From Brachypodium distachyon (lineage: Eukaryota > Streptophyta > Magnoliopsida > Poales > Poaceae), in contig NC_016134.3 in assembly GCF_000005505.3 (NCBI RefSeq), positions 48,530,895 through 48,594,894 of the forward strand: DNA of 64,000 nucleotides. Direction: 5' to 3'. Each line of letters begins with the position of its first letter. Position 1 is the first letter of the stretch. Position numbers and translations under genes: made by a program. Under the pieces are notes generated by a model. That model saw nothing but the letters and a program-made list of their open reading frames with translations, searched no databases and had not been told where the DNA came from. Positions 42,850 to 52,592 of this stretch are shown here, one piece after another.

Positions 42850-44373
42850 ACCTTTGAACTTTCATTCTAGCTTGCGGACCTCCCCCACGTACGGTGCCAT
42901 TTGAGGACAGTCATAGTCCTTGTTTACCTGGTTGATCACGAGCTGGGAATCGCCGCGAACAACCAGGCGCTTAATGTCGAGGGCGACCGCTGCCCGCAAC
43001 TCGGCAAGCTGGCCCTCGTATTCCGCCGTGTTGTTGGTGGAGTTAGCGAAGTCGAGTTGGACAGCGAACCTTAGCTAGTCCCCTGTCGGTGACTCGATGA
43101 CGACTCCAGCGCCTGCTCCTTGAAGGCTAAACGCACCGTCGAAGTAGAGGACCCAGTGGTCCTCGTCCAACTTGCCGGGCACGCTGGTCTCCGGTTCACC
43201 CTCTTCTACGCCCGTGGACGTCCATTCCGCGATGAAGTCCGCCAAGGCTGTGCTCTTAATGCATTTAGAGTTGGCGAAGTGGAGGTTGAACTCCGACAAC
43301 TCCATCCTCCATTCGGCCACCCCCCCGGTGGCTTCACGGTTGGTGAGGGCCCGCTCAAGGCAAAACCCGGACACCACCGTGACGCGGTGCGCCTGGAAGT
43401 AGTGGCGCAGCTTGCGGGACGCAAGGAGAATCCCCAGAAGGAGCTTCTATACTTGCGGGTACCTCGTCCGCGCGTCGCGCAGCACCGTACTAACGAAGTA
43501 CACCGGGTGCTGCCCCAACCGCTTCCGCGGTGTCGAAGTTACCGGCTCGGGGGTGGTCCCTGGGTCTGCGGCGGTTGCCATGGGCCGCTCAGCCCCCTGC
43601 CCTGCAGCCCCAGTCCCCGGGACATCTTCCTCCCTCTCGGCAATCAGCACCGAGCTGACCCCCTGGTCAGTCGCCGCTAGGTAGAGTAGCAGCAGCTCGC
43701 CCAGCTTGGGGGCGACGAGAATGGGCGGCGATCTCAGGTACTGCTTGAGTTCCCGGAACGCCGCCTTGGCCTCGGGGGTCCAGTTGACTGGACCCTTCTT
43801 CTTCATCAGCTTGAAGAAAGGCAGGGCATGCTCGCCCAGCCTGGAGATGAAACATCCCAGTGCAGCAACACAGCCGTTGAGGCGCTGGACATCTTTCACC
43901 TTGCGGGGGGCCTCCATCTTCTCGATGGCTTCTATTTTGGTCGGGTTGGCCTGTATTCCCCTGTGCGAAACCAAGAAGCCCAGAAGCTGCCCGGAGTTAA
44001 CACCGAAGGTGCACTTATCAGGGTTCAGCTTGAGCTTGATCCTGCGGAGGTTGTTGAACGTCTCCCGCAAGTCATCAATTATCGAGTCCCCATGCTTCGA
44101 TTTGATGACGATGTCATCCATGTAGGCCTTCGCGTTGCGGCTTAGCTGGGGCCCCAGACATTCGCGCAGGGCGCGCTGAAATGTGGAGCCCGCGTTCTTC
44201 AATAACAATAACATCCAACCGGGGTGATAAACACTGTCTTTTCCTCATCCTCGACCGCCATCTTGATTTGATGGTAGCTGGAGAAAGCATCCAAAAAACT
44301 CAGCAAGTCACAACCAGCGGTAGAATCAACTATCTGGTCGATACGAGGTACAGGGAAGGGATCCTTGGGGCAT
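42850..44373 (-). pseudogene. Tat2 RT (3' half) and dual RNase H
   Basis: Minus strand: RT from the break at 44373, with a lesion at 44206-44218 where the codons of the PFGL motif are replaced by a short AAC-rich stretch, then NAGSTFQRAL and AYMDDIV (near 44120). The first RNase H region has YLAATDQGVSSVL. A TAG at 43447-43449 follows RYPQV (Gln in Tat1). The second RNase H starts [19 protein letters not shown] (near 43130), with further stops near 43077 and 42869. G2 cuts the N-terminal RT at 44374. Confidence 0.85.
44369..44373. other. Left target-site duplication of G2 (candidate)
   Basis: GGCAT in the Tat2 RT, directly before the LTR. The partner must lie beyond the right end of the window. 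Confidence 0.5.
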
Positions 44374-45720
44374 TGAAGCGATCCCCCTTCACCAAGGGTT
44401 CGATCTCTGTGCTTATTTGTGCTAGTCCCTAGATCGACTCACTAGCACACAGAGTTCAAGATGTAATACCAAGATACAAAGGTAAAAAGTACTTTATTAC
44501 ATCGTATCATCCAGAACTTAAATTGTACTTACAAACTTGCATGACCTCCTAGGCCAGCATAAACAAATAATGTTCAAAATCATGATAACAAAGTATCACG
44601 AAGCTGCAGCGAAAAAGTAGAGAAAAAGGGCCTCATCTACTCCCAGAGGAGAGAGCATGTTGGAATGTAAGCACATGACCCAGAGAAATATCGACGAACC
44701 TCACTCTTCGTCAGTTTCACCTGCATTATTAAGTGCAGCCACTACGTGGTCAATACATTTGAATGTATTGGCAAACTCACTAGAGTTATAAAGGACCTAC
44801 CAAGTACATGCATAGTTTGGCTAGGTGGGGTTTGGCTATTTTGCATAAAAGCATCATTATTCAAATCCTATCATTTTTAGACAAATAGTTTTGAATTCTA
44901 TTGGACATGGGGTAGAAACACCCATGCTCCGATTAACCTAGGCACATTGAGTAGAAACATCAATGCTCCTACCCAGTTCAAACCATTCATTTTATTAGGA
45001 AATTGGAATGAGTGAGACTTTCCTTACAGCTCCAATATCTAGTTGCTCATAATTGTCCGTAACCGGAGACACGGCTAAGTACTTAGTTTGACACTCTCGA
45101 GAGGTGGTACACTTTACCCACAAGAAATCGACGTGTTAATCCCTTGCTGTCCTCCAGATGGAGTAGCAACGGCATCGATTACAGGAATTTTCAGAACATA
45201 TTCCCCCAAACCACCTGAGGGACGCGTTCCAACCTACACTGCTACATACCGATGTCGCCTCGGATCCAGGTTCATATTTCTTACATCCATCCTGGCAGAG
45301 CCCATAATACCATATGGTTGTACTAAAAGCTACTAAACAGGAAACTAGTCCAGTCTTTGGTTACCCCGGGTGGCATCCCACATTGTGACGCAGGCGCTCC
45401 CCAAATCGCACGGGGAGGCGACCATGGACGCTCCCGAATCACACGGAGAGACGACTCAGCGGGCCCCATAGAAATGGACCTAACGTCACGACATCCGAAA
45501 ACTCAAAGCAGCCCACCCAAGACGGTTCATTGAATTACTTGTTTTGTCATACACTAGGAAAACTATATTTGTAATTCAATAGTATCACATTGTAATAATA
45601 CCACCCTCGTATATTATCATAGCATAGCATTTTACTACTACGATGGCAATTGCTGGTGAAGTCATGGCAAAGGTATCCTATACTACTAGGATAGATCATA
45701 GCTAGCATAGATACAATAAT
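44374..45720 (-). mobile_element. G2 3' LTR, U5-side part (LTR-A)
   Basis: It starts TGAAGCGATCCCCCTTCACC and runs to ATACAATAAT, where the chimeric LTR enters. It continues at 59969. Confidence 0.9.
45716..45720. other. TSD of chimeric LTR (left)
   Basis: ATAAT, repeated at 59964-59968. Removal restores ACAATAATAATCCTGAC as at 111-127. Confidence 0.9.
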
Positions 45721-46420
45721 TGTAACATCCCAAAATTTCAAACCTTTACATGTGCATTGAATCCATGAGCATCATGCCACAATTGCATGTTTGAATTCAA
45801 ATTTTGAATCACAAAAGGCTTTAAGAGATTTTGTTTACATCCCTGTAACCTTTGGATTTTCAAACCAATAGGGTTGATGTATAAAAAGGGTTTAATGCAT
45901 ATATAAGCTATCCCATAATTTTTGGTTAACTAATTGGAGTTGAAAAAGTATTTGATTCAAACAGATATATAACCCTAAAGTCATTTATAGGGCAAATGTA
46001 TTTTTATATATTTTATTTTGAAGAGAAACTACTTCCAAAAGTTGTATCATGGTAGAACATGATTTTACAAATTTTCTGGAATTTATTTGGACCAATTTGG
46101 AGTTCAAACACAAAAGATATCAAAGAAATGAGAAAAACAGAAAAAGAAAAGGCCTAAAAGAAAAAAAAAAGGGGTAAACAGACCGGCCCGGCCGAATTGG
46201 GCCGAACCGGCCCAACTCCCCCGCGCGCGCCACCGCCCAGCTGGCCCAGCCGCCCGCTCACGCGCGCCCGAGCCACCGACAGGTGGGGCCCACCTGTCGG
46301 GGTCGTCCCCTACCTCGGGCAGGCGCCCGACATCGCGCCGCCGTCCCCGCGCGTGACCGCCGCGCGCCCTCACCGGGATCCGCCCCTCCTGACCTTCCCG
46401 AACCGAGCCGCTCGCGTCCC

Positions 46421-46427
46421 TTTAAAG
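46421..46427 (+). promoter_or_regulatory. A-type TATA-like element
   Basis: CCCTTTAAAGCCCC followed by a CT-rich leader; equivalent positions in other LTR-A copies are 1230, 12377 and 61238. Confidence 0.45.
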
Positions 46428-47435
46428 CCCCGGCTTCCCCTTCGTTTCCCCTCTGTTTGCCCGCACCCGCACGCGCCCACGCCGCCGGTTTTCGTCGCCG
46501 GAGTTCGCCCGCGCCGACCACGCCGGTGAGCCCTCGCACGCGAGTCTTCAAATTTCCAGAGCCCCTCGCACTTGCGCACGTTTTGACACGCTCGATTTGT
46601 CGTTTGATGCACCGTAGTGCCGCCCCCGTCGCCGCCCGAAGCTTCGCCGGAGCCCGCGCTCGCCGCCCGCTCGTCTCCGACCTCGGCGAGGTCCCGACCG
46701 CCCGACCCCGCGCCGACCGCGTCCCCGAGCTCGCCGTGCCGCGCCGCTCCGTCCCCACACCTCCCCGTCACGCCAGCCTCGCCGGAGCACCCCGCGCCGC
46801 CGCCGCCCGTGCCGCGCCGTCGCCGGAGAAGATCGCCGGAACCCTAGGTAAGCCCGAGAGCCCCCGTCCGACCGATCTTTGATCAACGGCTCGGATTAGA
46901 TCGGGTTAATTCCCTTAAGTGAACCGGTACGCGCCTATCAGAAGCTGCCACGTGGCACCCGAGTTATAAAATAAAAATGTAATTTTATTTTTCCCGGATT
47001 AATAAAAGGCATTTTTGCAGATAGGCCCCTGTAACTTCAAATGATCACAACTTTAAATCTGTTTGGCCAAATTTAGTGATCCACACCTTTTTGGAATCCT
47101 TAGGAAATGTAGAATCTTTTGGCACTGTCCAAATTCAAATTTGAATATTTGAATCACATTCAAATTACAGATTAGGGTTTTATGCCATTTAAATCATAAC
47201 TAATTATTTAGAAGTCCTTTTTGAATGAAACCAGTGCCCAAAATTTTGTTTTAATGTCCTCTGTCCAATGGGGCAGAGAAATAAATATTATGAATTAAAT
47301 TGTTTTGCAGATGCAAATAAAACCTCATTTTAGGTTTTAAACCCTAGCTTTTGCTTTTTCTTAAAAACCCTAATTACATGTGTTTAATTCTCAAGGCATT
47401 GGATCAGCAGATCACCCAAATAAAATAAACCAAAC

Positions 47436-47437
47436 TA
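47436..47437. other. A/B breakpoint in chimeric LTR
   Basis: Identity with LTR-A stops after AAATAAAATAAACCAAACT; the next bases match LTR-B (GAAACAAAGGTTTCATAATA). Confidence 0.8.
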
Positions 47438-48190
47438 TTTTATGTATTATGAAACAAAGGTTTCATAATAGATTTCAAAATCTATTTTATGTATTACTTA
47501 TAAAGCTCTAATGACATTTATATAAGCAAAAGTATTTTTACTTATTTTATTTTGAAAGGATTCGAGTCCCAAAAGTTCACACTTTGGAGGATTTGAATTT
47601 ACAAATTTTCTAAAGTTTATTTGGACTTATTTGGAATTAGGAATCAAAAGTTATTAATGAAAACAGAAAATAGAAAAGAAAAAAAAAGATTGGACCGACC
47701 CAATTGGGCCGGCCCATCTCCCCCAGCGCCCAGCCCAGTCCACCTCCTTTTTTTTTCTTTTCCCTTTACTCCTGGGCCTTGACCTCTCTTCCCTAGCCCA
47801 GCCCAGCCTGCAGCCCATCTTCTGTTTTTTTTCTTTTTTTTTCTCTTTTTCCCTGGGCCTTCCTTTCTCCCTGGCCCATCTCCAGCCCGAGCCTCCCTCT
47901 GGCCCATCTCTCTCGAGCGCCCACCAGCCCAAGCCGACCCTCGTCTTCTTCCTCGTGCGTCCAGGTACAGAAGCCCCAAGCAACGCCATGGCCGCCGCGA
48001 TCTCCGCCCCAATCCCCACACTTCCTTGCCCCGGTTTTCCGTTCAAATGCACTGAATGGAATACCCAGCACCTCCTTTCCCTAATCCCTTCCTCAATCCT
48101 CCCCAAATCACGCCCACTTTCTTCAATCCCCGTGACCGGCGCCCCGAATGCCGCCCGTCGACATTCAATACCCGATCTCCCTCCTCGGCC

Positions 48191-48198
48191 TATAAAGG
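48191..48198 (+). promoter_or_regulatory. B-type TATA box
   Basis: GGCCTATAAAGGACG, at the position equivalent to the TATA box of solo LTR-B (24641-24650). Confidence 0.55.
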
Positions 48199-50859
48199 AC
48201 GATTCCGAGCGCGTCACTTCGAACCTTTGGCCATCCTCCCCCGTTTTCCTATGGAGAGTTTTTCCTATAGAGCTTTGTAGATCGCATGCCGTGGCCTTCT
48301 TCCTCCGTCGTTCGTCGCTGTCCAGTGACGCCCTCGACCCCGAAAGCCGCGTCACCACGTCCAGCCAGACCACCGTAAGCCAAGGGAACAGCCTCGTCAC
48401 CATCGACCTCCGTCGCCGCCGTTTCCGTCGTCTGCCGTGCCGTCGAGGACTAACAAGGACGCAGCCTTCTTCGACGTCCGCATCCTCCCCAAGCCCGGCC
48501 ACCACATCTACACCGTTCCTGTCGCTGCCTTCCTCCTCGCACGTAGTCGGTAAGATCCCCTTCCTCTGCCGATTCTCTGCCGCGGCAGAAAACTGCAACC
48601 TTTTCAGCAGCGAACAGTTTCGATTAGCCACCTTCAGAGACTCATATCTGTCGACTCGTAGATTAGATTAAGCCAATTCTTTCTGTTATAGTTAAATAAC
48701 GTTTATCCCAATCGACTAGATCACTTTGTATACCCCGTCTCCAAGAGCTTCTGTAGTGCATCATCGTTTGAAATTGCTATTCACAGCACGTTGTTTCTGG
48801 ATTAGCCACCTTTCGAAATTCCTTTAGATTGTTCCATCGACCCATTTGTTTCCAAACCTCCTGTAGATCATTAACAAGATCCTGTTGTACACATTATTTC
48901 ACTTTAGGCACAAATTATGTTTTATCTTCACTAGTGCATCGTCGTTGCAAAACAGTACCTTCAGCAGTTTACCACACTTGGCCAATTCTAAGCCTTTAGT
49001 TACAGAAACTTTGTTATAGATTAACCTGTTTTGTAAGCCTGTATATTTTTGACTCACAACTCCTATTTAGGTTAAACCAGTGGCTGTTGAAATCTTGTTA
49101 GATCTAGTTTAGTTCATTCCATTGGCCCTCTGTCTTTTGAAGCCATTAGGACCAGTAAATTTTCAGTATAAGTTAGTATCTTTAATCTGTCAGAATCAGA
49201 CTGGCCAGCTTTGCAAGCCAGTAGGTATTTCTCTGTAGATCCTTTTGGGATGAGACTTGTTGGGTTAGCAAGTGCAATCTTAATACTATACAGTAGTATA
49301 CTTTTCATCCCATGTTCTGTCATTTAGCACCATTTTCCAAACAGCCAAAGTATCTAAGTTATAACAGTTCCTATAGACTTAAATTCCAGACTTAGCCACA
49401 TTAGTCCATGCCCAACCAAACTTTGTATCTATTAACACTATCTTATTGATTAGCAATGTTCCAAAGCCCATACATGTTGATCCATATTTCCAAACCAGTT
49501 CATTCTTTCTGTAGTGACTAGAGTACACCAAACTCTAATTTCTGGACCATTTTGTACACCTTCCAAAGTTAACTTACAGTAACCCATGACCCCTAGAAAA
49601 TTGTATCTGTTAGCAAACATTGACTTCACCGTTTCAACTCCGATAGAACCCAAGCCTTGTTCCTACCTCTTAGATCTATGCCTAGGATAGCCTAACAGTA
49701 GTTAGGTACTGTTTAATTTAAACTTCGTATTGTTTTGGTTCTTTATTTGGAGTTATGATTTGGAGTTCTCGAATAGTCATTTATTATTGTTTTTCGTTCT
49801 TCGCGATAGATTATACGGAGTGCGGCAACTGTGAGTATCGAAAAGAAGAAGAATACAAAGACACTAATCAGGCAAGTTCACTTTGATCATATACCCATTA
49901 TTTTATTATGCACTAGATTTTTATTAGTTGCGTTGTCAGGATTTTTATTGTATCTATGCTAGCTATGATCTGTCCTACTAGTATTAGATACCTTTCCCAT
50001 GATCCTCACTACCAATTGCCATCGTAGTAGTAAAATGCTATGCTACGATAATATACGAGGGTGGTATTATTACAAATATGATACTATTGAATTACAATAT
50101 GATCTTCCTAGTGTATGGCAAAACAAGTAATTCAATGAATCGTCCTGGGTGGGCTGCTTTGAGTTTTCGGATGTCGTGACGTTAGGTCCATTTCTATGGG
50201 GCCCGCTGAGTCGTCTCTCCGTGTGATTCGGGAGCGTCCATTGTCGCCTCCCCGTGCGATTCGGGGAGCGCCTGCGTCACAATGTGGGATGCCACCCGGG
50301 ATAACCAGAGACTGGACTAGTTTCCTGTTTAGTAGCTTCCAGTACAACCACATGGTATTATGGGCTCTGCCAGGATGGATGTAAGAAATATGAACCCGGA
50401 TCCGAGGTGACATCGGTATGTAGCAGTGTAGGTGGGGGCGCGTCCCTCAGGTGGTTTGGGGGAATATGTTCTGAAAATTCCTGTAATCGATGCCGTTGCT
50501 ACTCCACCTGGAGGACAGCAAGGGATTAACACGTCGATTTCTTGTGGGTAAAGTGTACCACCTCTCGAGAGTGTCAAACTAAGTACTTAGCCTTGTCCCC
50601 GGTTACGGACAATTATGAGCAACTAGATATTGGAGCTGTAAGAAAAGTCTCACTCATTCCAATTTCGTAATAAAATGAATGGTTTGAACTGGGTAGGAGC
50701 ATTGATGTTTCTACTCAATGTGCCTAGGTTAATAGGACCATGGGTGTTTCTACCCGTGTCCAATAGAATTCAAAACTATTTGTCTAAAAATGATAGGATT
50801 TGAATAATGATGCTTTTATGCAAAATAGCCAAACCCCACTTAGCCAAACTATGCATGTA

Positions 50860-50864
50860 CTTGG
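50860..50864. other. TSD of copia element (left)
   Basis: CTTGG, repeated at 59535-59539. Confidence 0.92.
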
Positions 50865-51291
50865 TGTTGGGTTCGTTGCATAGGAAACAAAAAATTTCCT
50901 ACGAGAAGTGCGGAAGAAACCCAAGAATATATATACTAGATGTATGTAACGAGAGGGATCATGAACCCCATACCCTCGTAGACCGCTAAGCGTTACGATC
51001 ACGAGATCGTTGTTGGTGTAGTGGAACTTTCAATGAGATCAATCTCAGTGCCGAACGGACAGCACCTCCTTGGTATCCACACGTTCAGCTTCACGTTATC
51101 TCCTCCTTCCTCGATCCAGCAAGCGAGAGGGAGAGGTAGACGAGATCCCGGCAGCACGACGGCGTGGTGACTATGGTGAATATTCTCACGGGCAGGGCTA
51201 CGCCGTGCGCGTGAGAAGAGGAGGAGAGGAGGGCTCAGGGGAGAGAGATCCAACTGAAAGCTTGGGGTGTCTCTCTCCCTTGCCCCCCCTT

Positions 51292-51302
51292 CTATTTATA
51301 TA
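51292..51302 (-). promoter_or_regulatory. TATA box, copia 3' LTR
   Basis: TATATAAATAG on the minus strand, also at 58249-58259 in the 5' LTR. Confidence 0.65.
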
Positions 51303-51321
51303 GGGGTAGAGGAGGCGTGGC

Positions 51322-51388
51322 CGGCCAGGACTATCCCGCGGCCAGGACTCTCCGGCGGCCAGGACTCTCCCGCGGCCAGGACTCTCCT
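51322..51388. repeat. 17-bp tandem repeats in copia 3' LTR (four units)
   Basis: GGCCAGGACTCTCCCGC units; five units in the other LTR at 58280-58363. Confidence 0.85.
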
Positions 51389-52559
51389 CCTGGCCGCATG
51401 GGCCCTGTGGGCTAGCCCCTCGGCCCATTAAGGCCAGGGTGCTCCCTCACAGGCCCATTTAGCCCAGGGATAGGTGGGCCTCAAGGTGGAACCCTCCGGA
51501 TCCCTCCGGAACCTTCTAGAAGCTTCCCGGTCAAAACCGGGAAATATTCCAAACTTTCCAGAACCCTGAAAACAACTTTCCATATATAAATCTTTATCTC
51601 CGGAACATTCCGGAGCTCCTCGTTGCGTCTAGGATCCCATCCAAGACTCCGAATCATAATTCGATATCATCATCATTTATCTCATCTAACCCAAGCAACA
51701 TGAAACGTTAAGTGAGTGACCCTACGGGTTCGAGAACATGTGGACATGATCAAATATCAATAACCAATAGCGGGACCTGGATGTCCATAATAGTTCCCAC
51801 ATATTCCACGAAGATCTCATCGGTTGAACCACTATGTCGAGGATTCAATTAATCCAGTATCCAATTCTCTTTGTCTCGCGATATATTACTTGCCCGAGAT
51901 TTGATCGTCGGTATCGCCACACCTAGTTTAATCTCGTTACCGGCAAGTTCTCTTTACTCGTTCCGTAATATAATACCCCCGCAACTAAACACATTAGTCA
52001 CATGCTTGCAAGCTCATTAGGATGTTATATTACCGAGAGGGCCCAGAGATATCTCTCCGTCACAAGGAGTGACAAATCCCAGTCTTGATCCATACAACCC
52101 AACAAGCACCTTCTGGGATACCTGAAAAACACCTTTATGATCACCCAGTTACGAGATGACGGTTGATGCCCACAAAGTATTCTTCCGGTACTAGGGAGTG
52201 GCATGATCTCATGGTCTAAAGAAATAATACTTGACATAATAAAACATAAGCAACTTAAACTTAAGTGACACGATCAAAAGCTATGTTTAGGTTTGGTCTG
52301 TCCATCACATCATTCTCCTAATGATATGACCTCGTTATTAAATGACAACACATGTCTATGGTTAGGAAACCTTAACCATCTTTAATCAACGAGCTAATCT
52401 AGTAGAGGCGTATTAAGGACACGGTATTTGTTTATTTATCCACACATGTATTTGAGTTTCCAATCAATACAATTATAGCATGGGCAATAAACATTTATCA
52501 AGAACAATGAAATATGATAATAACAAATTTATTATTGCCTCTAGGGCATATTTCCAACA

Positions 52560-52574
52560 GTCTCCCACTTGCAC
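52560..52574 (-). other. Copia polypurine tract
   Basis: Minus strand GTGCAAGTGGGAGAC directly before the 3' LTR; it primes plus-strand DNA synthesis. Confidence 0.75.
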
Positions 52575-52592
52575 TAGAGTCAATAATCTAGT

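Larger units (their letters stand above)
15689..44373 (-). mobile_element. Tat2: host Tat-type gypsy element (interrupted)
   Basis: Pieces: antisense ORF 15689-17302 and 37416-37709 (plus strand), spacer 37710-41379, integrase 41380-42849, RNase H and RT 42850-44373 (minus strand). Removing Tat1 (17303-37410 plus one TSD) joins the aORF in frame. Both termini are gone: the 3' side is replaced by an RT fragment, and the RT is cut by G2 at 44374. The dual RNase H arrangement and antisense ORF place it in the Tat lineage. Confidence 0.8.
50865..52559 (-). mobile_element. Copia 3' LTR (1695 bp)
   Basis: Plus-strand start TGTTGGGTTCGTTGC and end CATATTTCCAACA. The minus-strand TATA box (TATATAAATAG) is at 51292-51302. 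Four 17-bp units of GGCCAGGACTCTCCCGC type lie at 51322-51388. Confidence 0.95.

Noticed and set aside
47644..48671. Host gene suggested by TATA box, CT-rich leader and long ORFs
   Set aside because: The same arrangement recurs in solo LTR-B (24000-25000); it is the LTR promoter and leader.
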